From NCBI RefSeq assembly GCF_012767755.2, contig NZ_AP023189.1:310001-374000 (forward strand): 64,000 bases of DNA. Direction: 5' to 3'. Position 1 is the stretch's first letter. Each line of letters opens with the position of its first letter. The translations under genes were made by a program, and so were the position numbers. The DNA comes from Pseudomonas tohonis. Lineage in GTDB: Bacteria; Pseudomonadota; Gammaproteobacteria; Pseudomonadales; Pseudomonadaceae. This document shows positions 34,221-42,007 of this stretch, piece by piece. The notes below the pieces were generated by a model. The model saw only the letters and a list, made by a program, of their open reading frames with translations, made no database searches and was not told the DNA's origin.

Positions 34221-34497
34221 ATCAAGAGCCGGCGAGAATTTATAACTCGTTGATATCTATTGTGATCTTGCTTTTGGGGTAGTCTAAAACCGACTCTCTC
34301 GAGGCCTATAGGAAAACCAGCCTGGATAGGCCCCGGCTTTCTAGAGACCGTCCTGTTGAAGAGTCTTACGCTTTGGTTGTGGCTGTTGCAGACCGCATAA
34401 CTAGGACGCACAGCTCTGCATCCAGATTCAGGCTGTGATCGCACAGCAGGTGCACACCAGTAACTGTCATGCCCATATGCCTGGGCATGCGTTGTTG
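34221..34497. promoter_or_regulatory. Region after the Wadjet-like operon with an inverted repeat
   Basis: No gene is supported in these 277 bases. CATGCCCA (34468-34475) and TGGGCATG (34482-34489) form a perfect 8-bp dyad with a 6-base loop, close to the stop codon of the small minus-strand frame. It may be a terminator stem without T-run or an operator. An AT-rich stretch directly follows the jetD-like stop. Confidence 0.35.
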
Positions 34498-34716
34498 TCA
34501 CAGATGGCGGGTCGTTGTTTGGACTTCCTCAAGTCGGAAGTAGCGGTCTCCAGACTTGAGTGCTGGGAACGCCTTGCAGTTCGCATAAGCCTGGCTGTAT
34601 GAGACGTTGCCTCCCTGAATGTCGAAGACTATGTCCGCTGATCCATAGGATGGCCGGTGACTGAGATTATCGAGAGCCCCCATCTCTCCGCTTTCCTCGG
34701 CTGCCTTGATAACCAC
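34498..34716 (-). CDS. Small hypothetical protein, possibly a gene remnant
   Basis: A 72-residue frame with a GTG start and GGAG six to seven bases upstream. The sequence YGSADIVFDIQGGNVSYSQAY looks protein-like and strand-rich, and RYFRLEEVQTTTRHL ends it. No family is recognised. It lies between the Wadjet-like operon and the TIR gene and could be the end of a lost gene rather than a functional one. Confidence 0.3.
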   Translation of the reverse strand: MVIKAAEESGEMGALDNLSHRPSYGSADIVFDIQGGNVSYSQAYANCKAFPALKSGDRYFRLEEVQTTTRHL

Positions 34717-34869
34717 ACCGTGCTCCGTTTTGTTTGTCTGTGGCAGGCGAGTTGCGGTTACGCTGACTTGGGATTGTAGTTACCAGGAAATCACAATTCA
34801 GGAGGCTTTATATTAGGCGCAAAACAGGCCGTAAGATCGGGCCATCGCCGATCAGCTGGAGTAGCCATC

Positions 34870-35823
34870 TTGCCGAATGTATTTTTCTCATACTGTCACG
34901 CTGACGAAGCGCTGCGAGATCAGCTTGAGAAGCAGCTCGCCATGCTAAAACGGCAAGGAGTCATCGAGACCTGGCATGATCGAAGGATCCATGCTGGCCA
35001 GGAAATCGATACTGCCATTGATGAGCATATCAACAGCGATGAGATCATCTTGTTGTTGGTCAGCCCGGACTTCATCGCTTCGGACTATTGCTACAACATC
35101 GAGATGAATCGGGCTATGGAGCGCCATCATGCGGGGGAAGCGATCGTCATCCCGGTAATCCTGCGCGCATGCGATTGGCACTACGCGCCATTCGGCAAAC
35201 TGCTTGGCACTCCTCAGGATGGAAAGCCGGTAACGCAGTGGCCTGACAGGGATGAGGCGTTCCTGCAGGTGGCGAAAGAGGTCCGTAAAGCGGCTGAAAA
35301 GTTGCGCAGCACTCATGCGAAAGCTAGCCCGCAAGCTGCTCGAGTCGAACTAATTACCCCTCAACAGGCAGTACCTAGCGGACCGCGATCAAGCAACCTT
35401 CGCCTGGCCAAGACGTTCACTCAGCTGGACAAAGACCGATTCCAGATTGATACCTTCGAATACATCGCCCGCTATTTCGAAAACTCTCTGCAGGAGCTCC
35501 AGGCACGAAACCCAGGCTTCGAGGGCGTGTTTCGTCGTGTCGACGCCAATAGGTTCTCCGCGACCATCTACAAAGATGGCCAAGACGTTGCGAGAGCAAC
35601 AGTCTTCGTTGGGGGGCAGATGGGGGCGGGGATCTACTACAGCCAAGGCGCTTCGTTCAGTGGCAACTCGTACAACGAAATGCTTACGGTGCAAGCGGAT
35701 GACCAGTCTCTCTATCTCACCAGCTTGGGGATGACCTTCCGTAGGGGGCAGGACCAGAAGCTGTCCCAGGAAGGCGCCGCTGAACTGCTGTGGGAAACCG
35801 TCATCGCCCCTCTTCAGCGTTGA
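34870..35823 (+). CDS. TIR-domain protein (probable NAD+-cleaving defence effector)
   Basis: A 317-residue protein. Residues 1-140 are a TIR domain: the start VFFSYCHADEALRDQLEKQL, the DRRIHAGQEID box, IILLLVSPDFIASDYC and the likely catalytic glutamate E78 in CYNIEMNRAM, then VIPVILRACDW. A low-complexity linker leads to a C-terminal domain (about 180-317; TFEYIARYFENSLQEL, GIYYSQGASFSGNSYNEML), which is not recognised and may sense a ligand or oligomerise. The start is TTG with GGAG eight bases upstream. TIR enzymes often kill the infected cell by consuming NAD+. No Thoeris ThsA/ThsB or CBASS partner is adjacent, so it may act alone. Assignment of the TIR fold is secure; the trigger is unknown. 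Confidence 0.88.
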   Translation: MPNVFFSYCHADEALRDQLEKQLAMLKRQGVIETWHDRRIHAGQEIDTAIDEHINSDEIILLLVSPDFIASDYCYNIEMNRAMERHHAGEAIVIPVILRACDWHYAPFGKLLGTPQDGKPVTQWPDRDEAFLQVAKEVRKAAEKLRSTHAKASPQAARVELITPQQAVPSGPRSSNLRLAKTFTQLDKDRFQIDTFEYIARYFENSLQELQARNPGFEGVFRRVDANRFSATIYKDGQDVARATVFVGGQMGAGIYYSQGASFSGNSYNEMLTVQADDQSLYLTSLGMTFRRGQDQKLSQEGAAELLWETVIAPLQR

Positions 35824-36293
35824 GCTGACGACTGCCAGTGGGGGCTGAAGAGAAATCCTTGAGCCAGAAATGACAAAGGCGGCCTCAGAGGACGCCTCAA
35901 ACCATGTTTCGTCACCGGTATCTATAGCCGGGAGAGGAAGCTCATGGGCAGAGGCTCAGGATACCACTTGCGGAGCTTCTGCTGCTGGTTCATGACGACC
36001 GAAAGGAGTTGGCTGGTGTCGCTGAGCCGGCGCTTCCGGCTGCGGTTTAAGGCTGTTTCTGAAGCATTCTTGGGTCATAGAGGAAGTCCTCTTCCTCTAT
36101 GACCTTGATGCCAGGCCAGGCGGGATAGCGTGAGTTGATCACTAGTTTCTTCTGAGCAGGCAGCATGGCAGAGGTCTCATCAGGCGCCAAGTGAGTGCCC
36201 GACTGCAGCCAGGCTGAGCCAAAGTCCACGCTCGGAGTGTCTGCCGGCTTTGTCCCGTCACAGAGAGAGCTCGAAGGTTGGCGTGGTTACTAT
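35824..36293. other. Gene-poor spacer with a possible gene remnant
   Basis: About 470 bases between the TIR and AbiEi-like genes. A minus-strand open frame at 36047-36229 (60 codons, GTG start, no ribosome site) reads AWPGIKVIEEEDFLYDPRM and looks protein-like, perhaps the end of a decayed gene, but no start signal supports it. A 13-bp perfect hairpin lies within it (listed separately). Near 35875-35905 an imperfect GGCGGCC/GGACGCC hairpin follows the TIR gene and could end its transcript. Confidence 0.4.
36074..36103. repeat. 13-bp perfect inverted repeat
   Basis: GTCATAGAGGAAG (36074-36086) pairs perfectly with CTTCCTCTATGAC (36091-36103) around a 4-base TCCT loop. This is the longest perfect hairpin noticed in the island. 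It could be a terminator stem, a recombination or transposon site, or an RNA structure. No T-run follows on either strand. Confidence 0.7.
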
Positions 36294-36330
36294 TTGACCA
36301 ATGTCAGAAAGTGGAATAGATTTCTGACAT
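36294..36330 (+). promoter_or_regulatory. Promoter with a 10-10-10 operator for the AbiEi-like gene
   Basis: ATGTCAGAAA (36301-36310) and TTTCTGACAT (36321-36330) are perfect inverted halves separated by ten bases. A -35 element TTGACC (36294-36299) and a -10 element TAGATT (36317-36322) are 17 bases apart, so the dyad overlaps the core promoter. The gene starts 27 bases downstream. AbiEi antitoxins repress their own promoters through inverted repeats, and this arrangement fits that exactly. Confidence 0.72.
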
Positions 36331-36356
36331 CGAAAGAACACACCGGCTCGAAAGCG

Positions 36357-36950
36357 ATGAAAACTCTTCCTCAAACCATCTTGGAGCAAAGCAGGCAGCT
36401 GCCCGAGGGGGGGATGCTGGCCGCAAAGGATTTTCTTCATCTCGGAAGTCGGGCTGCAGTGGACCAGGCATTTTCCAGACTGGCCAAAGCTGGGCTGCTT
36501 CTTCGCGTGGTGCGTGGACTGTATGTGGCGCCAGTTACGAGCAGGTTTGGGACAAGGGCTCCGGCGCTAGAGAAGGTCGTCCAGGCTCTGGCTCAAAAGA
36601 CCCAAGACGTAATCACAGACAGTGGCGCGCGAGCAGCTAACGGCCTTGGGCTGACCACCCAGGTACCTGTTATGTCTGTGTTCTTCACCCGCGGGCGAGG
36701 GCGCACGCTCACGTTGGGCAAGTCGAAGGTCGAGATCAGGCGCGTTCCTAAGTGGATGCTCTCGCTCGGTGCGACGCGCCCTGGGGCGGTAATTCGGGCG
36801 CTCGCTTGGTTAGGTGAGGCGCATATAAGTCATGCGATGGAAAAGCTGCGCAAGCTGCTATCCCCGGCGGATTGGCAGGAGCTGCGCTCTGTCCGGCATT
36901 TACTTCCGTTCTGGATGGCTATGGCGATCAGTCGTGATGTGGTCTGGTAG
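36357..36950 (+). CDS. AbiEi/DUF6088-family antitoxin-like regulator
   Basis: A 197-residue protein of the type IV antitoxin AbiEi/DUF6088 group. It has an N-terminal winged helix (GGMLAAKDFLHLGSRAAVDQ, LLRVVRGLYVAP) and a C-terminal region with ITDSGARAANGLGLTTQVPV and IRALAWLGEAHISHAMEKL. The start at 36357 is placed just after the operator; the longer frame from 36195 would include the promoter and is rejected. The ribosome site is weak. AbiEi normally neutralises the nucleotidyltransferase toxin AbiEii, but no such gene follows, so this is a solitary member, common for DUF6088. It probably represses its own promoter. Confidence 0.82.
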   Translation: MKTLPQTILEQSRQLPEGGMLAAKDFLHLGSRAAVDQAFSRLAKAGLLLRVVRGLYVAPVTSRFGTRAPALEKVVQALAQKTQDVITDSGARAANGLGLTTQVPVMSVFFTRGRGRTLTLGKSKVEIRRVPKWMLSLGATRPGAVIRALAWLGEAHISHAMEKLRKLLSPADWQELRSVRHLLPFWMAMAISRDVVW

Positions 36951-37020
36951 CTGGCCCGGTCTACGCTTAGCTAGGAGTCAGGACATGAGTTGTGGCTCTA
37001 TGCCTTCTGGGGAGGTGACT

Positions 37021-37248
37021 ATGACAATGCCCAACGAGCGCTCTCGGGCAGTGGTGAATACGCGGGAATTCCTTGTCGCGCTTTCTCGAGATGGCACCCT
37101 GCCGGAGAAGGTGCGCCACGACGCTAAATTCCTCTTGCGGCATTATCCAACATTGGACGACGTCATCCTGGCCGGGAAAATTGAGGAGCAGGCTGAGACG
37201 TTGCCCATCGGGGTAATGGGGCCTGTCTTCAGCTCGTCGCTGAAGTGA
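37021..37248 (+). CDS. BPSL0761-family small protein
   Basis: A 75-residue protein matching the BPSL0761 family pattern (MTMPNERSRAVVNTREFLVA, LPEKVRHDAKFLLRHYP). The start at 37021 has GGGGAGGTG just upstream; the longer frame back to 36832 overlaps the antitoxin-like gene and is not used. The family occurs in accessory regions of proteobacteria and its function is unknown. The helical, charged first half and 70-base distance from the AbiEi-like gene might suggest a unit, but its partner status is unproven. Confidence 0.75.
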   Translation: MTMPNERSRAVVNTREFLVALSRDGTLPEKVRHDAKFLLRHYPTLDDVILAGKIEEQAETLPIGVMGPVFSSSLK

Positions 37249-37286
37249 GCGTGCAAAGGGATCGAATGAAGCAGCGGAATCTCGCG

Positions 37287-39092
37287 TCAGCGCGGGCGGC
37301 GAGACCTAGTCGATCGTGGTGCCGCTTGAGGTTGGCTGAACAGTCGGCTCAGAAAATCATCCGCAAACAGTTCCGGATGTTTCCAGTCGATTTGGATTTT
37401 ATGATTGTGTTTGCATCGGCCCCATTGCAAATTGTCCCGAGCCGTTGAGCGCATGAGTGCATCGGAACCAGTGGGGTCTGCAAAACCCAGTAAAAGTTCG
37501 TAGAGAAGCCCTTCTGGGATTTCATCTTCCGACTCTGTCCAAATGACGCCAGTTGAAATAGCTTGGTTCAATCGCATTTGTAGCTCGAATACGTATCGAA
37601 CCTTACCGTCGAACTCGACCCTGGCCATGACAGCTACACGTTGCCGTACTTTAAGTTCGTCGCTGTAAAGCCAGGCTTTATCTTTGCCATCGTGCGTCGA
37701 GGGAAGTAAGCAAAGCGGGATCCGATTATTTTTGTCTATAGCTAGTTCTTTGGGCTGAAATCCCTCAGTGAGAAAGCAGACCTCCGCTAGCTCGTACTCA
37801 TGCGCTTTGAACAAAATTATCGCTGTTGCGATGCTTTGATTCTGCACATCATTCGAAGTTAGCTGAAAGTTCTCGAGCTCCTTGTCTTTCTCTGTGGTGC
37901 CTGCAGGATTTTTTGCTTTTCCTCTGACTTCAGCTTTACGTTTCTTTTCTGAGTCGGGGCCGCCAGGTGCAGTAGTGGCCACTTCAACAGATACATTTTT
38001 TTTGACGTATTTTCCGCCTTCCTTCTCAGTCGGATCTGGCTTCGGCGAGCGTTTGACGGGAATTTTCTTTAGGCCTGGAAAGCGCTGGTCAATGTGCGGT
38101 GCATACACCGGGCTTCTAGCCTTCCTACGGTCCACGCCTTCATCAATAATCTGTTCGGCGGGCTCAATGTTGTTCAGTGCCAAGGGGACCATTTCTGAAC
38201 CCCTTCCTGTTGACGTAGTGCTAGATCTCCCATCCCGGTCCCATTCTATGGAACCAATAGCGGGTACCCAGTCACAGCTTAATATTTGAGTAACTAGAAG
38301 TCGATTTTTGCCAATATTCCTGCCGAGCAGTTTAAAGCCGACTTTTCCTTCCGTTGGAGGAGCCGCCCGTATAGGCCATCGCTTAGACGATTGGCCGTCA
38401 GGTCCCCTGTCTGTGAAAATGGCTTTTGCTGCTCCGAGGGCATATTCATCGAAGAGCAACGCCGCCAAAAAATCTACTATCTGCTCAGGTACACCCTTCT
38501 TTAACCAGATTTTTTTATGCGGGCCAGTTGTAACGGATTTTTCTTTGTCATAAATGCTGAGCTCTGGATTAAGAATGTGCTCGCTAAGTACAAGCTCCGT
38601 CAGGAATGTTGAGTTCGCATAGAAGAAAAGAAAAATGTCTACGGATGGAATAATGACGCCGTAGCGGTCACCGTTATGGCCTATGCCCATATAAACCGTT
38701 TCGTTATCTTCCTCTGCGCTTGATTTTGTTCTTGGGATTATTGCCTCTGAGTTTTCTTCAGCAAAGCGTTTGAAGAACGTCAGATTTGCGCGAGAGAGAT
38801 CAAGGGTGAGGCGTTTCTTTCTGGCCTCCACCAACTGGTAGTCGGTGCGAAGCAGGAACCCATCGCGTATGAGCCCATTTCGCCTCAGCGACGGCAGGTC
38901 GCCTATCGGCACAGGGACGATATCATCCGCCTCCTGCCTCGGTTGCTCACCGGGCTCCGTTACCTTTCCGATGACGACTTCGAGCCGCAGATCTTCCACG
39001 TCCGCATAGCTCTGCTTCACCAAGTACCTAAAGTTCTTGATGCGCCATAGGCCGTCCTTGTGGAGTTGTTCGTGATAAACCTCGCGGGTCAT
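37287..39092 (-). CDS. TnsE-like protein at the island end (tentative)
   Basis: A 601-residue protein encoded against the comM boundary, reading inward. From memory of Tn7 TnsE (538 residues), several blocks line up in order: RYGVIIPSVDIFLFFYANS with the TnsE IPQLELARSLFLINS region; PEQIVDFLAALLFDEYALG with the LEQSAVVQLLVWLF region; WPIRAAPPTEGKVGFKLLGR with the DPPPMQGWKLHVKGR region; a variable charged middle (about 330-420, many K/E/P); and a C-terminal domain (ATAIILFKAHEYELAEVCFL ... VRYVFELQMR, ending near WKHPELF). TnsE directs Tn7 to replicating or conjugating DNA. TnsA/B/C/D are absent from this window, and the gene sits at the extreme end, unlike Tn7. Low G+C. I treat the match as plausible, not proven. 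Confidence 0.45.
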   Translation of the reverse strand: MTREVYHEQLHKDGLWRIKNFRYLVKQSYADVEDLRLEVVIGKVTEPGEQPRQEADDIVPVPIGDLPSLRRNGLIRDGFLLRTDYQLVEARKKRLTLDLSRANLTFFKRFAEENSEAIIPRTKSSAEEDNETVYMGIGHNGDRYGVIIPSVDIFLFFYANSTFLTELVLSEHILNPELSIYDKEKSVTTGPHKKIWLKKGVPEQIVDFLAALLFDEYALGAAKAIFTDRGPDGQSSKRWPIRAAPPTEGKVGFKLLGRNIGKNRLLVTQILSCDWVPAIGSIEWDRDGRSSTTSTGRGSEMVPLALNNIEPAEQIIDEGVDRRKARSPVYAPHIDQRFPGLKKIPVKRSPKPDPTEKEGGKYVKKNVSVEVATTAPGGPDSEKKRKAEVRGKAKNPAGTTEKDKELENFQLTSNDVQNQSIATAIILFKAHEYELAEVCFLTEGFQPKELAIDKNNRIPLCLLPSTHDGKDKAWLYSDELKVRQRVAVMARVEFDGKVRYVFELQMRLNQAISTGVIWTESEDEIPEGLLYELLLGFADPTGSDALMRSTARDNLQWGRCKHNHKIQIDWKHPELFADDFLSRLFSQPQAAPRSTRSRRPR

Positions 39093-39136
39093 CTGAGCAA
39101 TCTATTCTCATAAAAAGAGCACGATATTCTCAGATG
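39090..39136. repeat. Short repeats in the island end
   Basis: CATCTGAG (39090-39097) and CTCAGATG (39129-39136) are inverted copies that include the start codon of the TnsE-like gene. TATTCTCA is repeated directly at 39103-39110 and 39125-39132, spaced 22 bases, as transposase binding sites in Tn7 ends often are. The comM remnant starts 34 bases farther on. These may be part of the element's end. Confidence 0.4.
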
Positions 39137-39165
39137 CCAAAACCGCTATCAAATATTAAAACATC

Positions 39166-39399
39166 TTAGACCTTGGGCAGGTCGGCGGGAGCGAGGTTGA
39201 GGGTGATACGGCGCAGCGGGAATTCGAAGCCGCTGGTGAGGATGGCGCTGCGGACGCGGTCCTTGCTCTCCTTCACCGCCGTCTCCGGCAGGCCGACCAG
39301 GGCCAGCGAGGGCAGGCCGTTGGTCAGGTGCGCCTCGACCGTGACGGCCGGCGCTTCCACGCCCACCTGGGCGCGGCTGTGGACGAGGGCCAGGGACAT
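39166..39399 (-). pseudogene. comM: comM 5' fragment, interrupted by the island
   Basis: The 77 codons encode the N-terminus of ComM/YifB (MSLALVHSRAQVGVEAPAVT, GLPETAVKESKDRVRSAI, FPLRRITLNLAPADLPK). The intact protein is about 500 residues with an AAA+ Mg-chelatase-type domain. Here the sequence leaves the family after DLPK: a valine codon and a stop follow, in foreign AT-rich DNA, so the break is near 39169-39171. ComM is a hexameric helicase that extends recombination during natural transformation; no active product can be made. Position next to ubiK and glnK-amtB is the normal pseudomonad location. The other fragment should lie beyond the left edge of the window. Confidence 0.93.
39169..39171. 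mobile_element. Right boundary of the genomic island in comM
   Basis: comM-type coding sequence and core-like base composition stop here, with an abrupt change to AT-rich DNA on the island side. The boundary is placed where the ComM frame diverges after ...LPK. No target duplication can be checked because the other end is outside the window. There is no tRNA gene at the junction. Confidence 0.8.
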
Positions 39400-39433
39400 G
39401 ATCACTCCTTGATCGCTGTCACCGGCCGCCGGG

Positions 39434-39697
39434 TCATTCGGTCGGCGGCGGTGTCGGCGTGGCTTCGAGCTCGGCGACCTTGGCTTCCAGGGCCTCGAGG
39501 CGGGCGCGGGTACGGGCGAGGACGGCCATCTGGCTGTCGAATTCCTCGCGGCTGACCAGGTCGAGCTTGCTGAAGGCGCTCTGCAGCAGGGCTTTGAACT
39601 GGGTTTCGAATTCGGCGCGCGGCAGCGGGGTATCACCGCTGAACAGGCGGGAGGCGTGGGCACCGAGGGCGTCTAGCAGGGCTTTGGGCGGCAGCAT
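39434..39697 (-). CDS. ubiK: UbiK family (YqiC) ubiquinone biosynthesis accessory factor
   Basis: An 87-residue protein with a long coiled coil at the C-terminal half (MAVLARTRARLEALEAKVAE) and the characteristic EFETQFKALLQSAFSKLDLV. UbiK assists aerobic ubiquinone synthesis with UbiJ at the membrane. It lies 34 bases before the comM start codon on the same strand, the usual order, and would have been co-transcribed with comM before the insertion. Confidence 0.92.
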   Translation of the reverse strand: MLPPKALLDALGAHASRLFSGDTPLPRAEFETQFKALLQSAFSKLDLVSREEFDSQMAVLARTRARLEALEAKVAELEATPTPPPTE

Positions 39698-39798
39698 GAT
39701 GGACTTCCATGGACAGGCGGTGCGCAGTCTACCACGGGCGGTGGCAGGCCGATCCGGATGGACGGCGCACGATTTTTGAGCAACGGCCGATCATCCGC

Positions 39799-39815
39799 TG
39801 CGCCAAGTTGGTGCG
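39799..39815 (+). promoter_or_regulatory. NtrC binding site upstream of glnK
   Basis: TGCGCCA-AGT-TGGTGCG closely fits the NtrC dyad TGCACCA-N3-TGGTGCA, with one mismatch per half. It lies about 77 bases upstream of the sigma-54 element, a typical enhancer distance for glnK-amtB. Confidence 0.75.
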
Positions 39816-39891
39816 TGTCGCCGGTGCCGCAACGGGCGCCGAGGGGGCATACGGCCAGTATCTGCTTGAAAAGAAGCGCTTTTGATGGAGC

Positions 39892-39907
39892 TGGCAAGCT
39901 TTCTGCT
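39892..39907 (+). promoter_or_regulatory. Sigma-54 (-24/-12) promoter of glnK-amtB
   Basis: TGGCAAGCTTTCTGCT has the invariant GG (39893-39894) and GC (39905-39906) ten bases apart, matching TGGCAC-N5-TTGCW. It precedes glnK by about 200 bases. With the NtrC site upstream it predicts induction under nitrogen limitation. Spacing leaves a long leader, so a second promoter nearer the gene is possible. The 409-base stretch 39698-40106 holds no convincing gene. Confidence 0.75.
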
Positions 39908-39920
39908 TTAGGGCTCATGA

Positions 39921-40445
<525 letters not shown>

Positions 40446-40479
40446 GCCTCCGAACCCCAACGCCCCAGGAGAAAACAAC

Positions 40480-41799
40480 ATGACTCTGCGTAAAGCCGCA
40501 GGGCTAGGAGCCCTTTTGTCCCTCGTCACCCCCGGCCTGGCCATGGCCGCCGACGAGGTTGTGCTGAACAGTGGTGATACCGCGTGGATGCTGACCGCGA
40601 CCGCGCTGGTGCTGTTCATGACCATCCCCGGCCTGGCGCTGTTCTACGGCGGCATGGTGCGTTCCAAGAACATCCTCTCGGTGATGATGCAGTGCTTCGC
40701 CATCACCGGCCTGATCAGCATCCTCTGGGTCATCTACGGCTACAGCCTGGCCTTCGACACCACCGGGATGGAACAGGGCGTCGTCAACTTCAACTCCTTC
40801 GTCGGTGGCTTCGGCAAGGCCTTCCTGTCCGGCCTGACCGTCGACAGCCTGACCTCCGCCTTCCCTGAAAGCGTGTTCATCACCTTCCAGATGACCTTCG
40901 CCATCATCACCCCGGCCCTGATCGTCGGTGCCTTCGCCGAGCGCATGAAGTTCTCCGCGATGCTGATCTTCATGGCCATCTGGTTCACCCTGGTCTACGC
41001 GCCGATCGCCCACATGGTGTGGAGCGGCAACGGTGGCCTGATGTGGGACTGGGGCGTACTGGACTTCGCGGGCGGCACCGTGGTGCACATCAACGCCGGT
41101 GTCGCCGGTCTGGTGGCCTGCCTGGTTCTGGGCAAGCGCAAGGGCTACCCGACCACCCCGATGGCCCCGCACAACCTGGGCTACACCCTGGTCGGCGCCG
41201 CCATGCTGTGGATCGGCTGGTTCGGCTTCAACGCCGGCTCCGCGGTCGCCGCCAACGGCACCGCCGGCATGGCCATGCTGGTGACCCAGATCGCCACCGC
41301 CGCCGCCGCCCTGGGCTGGATGTTCGCCGAGTGGCTGACCCACGGTAAGCCGAGCGCCCTGGGCATCGCTTCCGGCGTGGTCGCAGGCCTGGTCGCCATC
41401 ACCCCGGCTGCCGGTACCGTCGGCCCGATGGGTGCCCTGATCATCGGCCTGGCCGCTGGCGTCCTGTGCTTCTTCAGCGCCACCAGCCTCAAGCGCAAGC
41501 TGGGCTACGACGACTCCCTGGACGCCTTCGGCGTGCACGGCATCGGCGGCATCATCGGCGCGCTGCTGACCGGTGTGTTCGCGGCCCCGGCCCTGGGTGG
41601 CTTCGGCACCGTCGAAGACATCGCCAGCCAGGTGTTCATCCAGTTCAAGGGCGTCGCCTTCACCGTGATCTACACCGCTGTCGTGACCTTCGTGATCCTC
41701 AAGGTCCTGGACCTGGTGATCGGCCTGCGTGTAAGCGAAGAGGAAGAGACCGTAGGCCTCGACCTGGCGCAGCACAACGAGCGCGGCTACAACCTGTAA
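40480..41799 (+). CDS. amtB: Ammonium transporter AmtB
   Basis: A 439-residue channel for ammonia/ammonium in the inner membrane. It begins with a signal sequence (TPGLAMAAD cleavage region), followed by 11 hydrophobic helices. Family motifs include FYGGMVRSKNILS, FAIITPALIVGAFAERMKFS, GGTVVHINAGVAGL and DAFGVHGIGGIIGALLTG, with the pore histidines of the HIN and HGI segments. The start at 40480 has AGGAGAAA upstream. It pairs with GlnK, which plugs it when nitrogen is ample. Confidence 0.98.
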   Translation: MTLRKAAGLGALLSLVTPGLAMAADEVVLNSGDTAWMLTATALVLFMTIPGLALFYGGMVRSKNILSVMMQCFAITGLISILWVIYGYSLAFDTTGMEQGVVNFNSFVGGFGKAFLSGLTVDSLTSAFPESVFITFQMTFAIITPALIVGAFAERMKFSAMLIFMAIWFTLVYAPIAHMVWSGNGGLMWDWGVLDFAGGTVVHINAGVAGLVACLVLGKRKGYPTTPMAPHNLGYTLVGAAMLWIGWFGFNAGSAVAANGTAGMAMLVTQIATAAAALGWMFAEWLTHGKPSALGIASGVVAGLVAITPAAGTVGPMGALIIGLAAGVLCFFSATSLKRKLGYDDSLDAFGVHGIGGIIGALLTGVFAAPALGGFGTVEDIASQVFIQFKGVAFTVIYTAVVTFVILKVLDLVIGLRVSEEEETVGLDLAQHNERGYNL

Positions 41800-41806
41800 G
41801 CGGCGG

Positions 41807-41828
41807 GGCCCGGCCCAAGTGCCGGGCC
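41807..41828 (+). terminator. Hairpin after amtB
   Basis: GGCCCGGC (41807-41814) and GCCGGGCC (41821-41828) form a perfect 8-bp stem with a CCAAGT loop immediately after the amtB stop. Only GTTCC follows, so it may be a weak terminator or an RNA-stabilising stem. A much better terminator follows about 100 bases on. Confidence 0.55.
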
Positions 41829-41927
41829 GTTCCACGGCGGCCCGGTGCCGCCGGACCTGGGGCCCTGGCTCGCTCGAGGTTGCCGTCGCCACGCGGCGTC
41901 GGCAGAGATTGCAACACGAGCCACGAA

Positions 41928-41956
41928 GGGCGCCCGCAAGGCGCCCTTTGCTTTTT
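41928..41956 (+). terminator. Rho-independent terminator before yjbQ
   Basis: GGGCGCC (41928-41934) pairs with GGCGCCC (41940-41946) around CGCAA, followed by TTTGCTTTTT. It ends the glnK-amtB transcript and insulates yjbQ. Confidence 0.88.
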
Positions 41957-42007
41957 CTGGAGCCGCGCTAGAATGCGCGCCGGACGACTTCGCAGCGGGA
42001 GACGCGC

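Noticed and set aside
36195..36356. N-terminal extension of the AbiEi-like protein
   Set aside because: It would contain the promoter and perfect operator; similarity to the family begins at 36357.
39100..39200. tRNA gene or att site at the island junction
   Set aside because: No cloverleaf or tRNA 3' end is present; the junction lies inside comM coding sequence.
40504..41892. A 462-codon open frame on the minus strand across amtB
   Set aside because: It is the mirror of a strongly conserved gene in high G+C DNA, is rich in D/H/G/E repeats, and has no domain or ribosome site.
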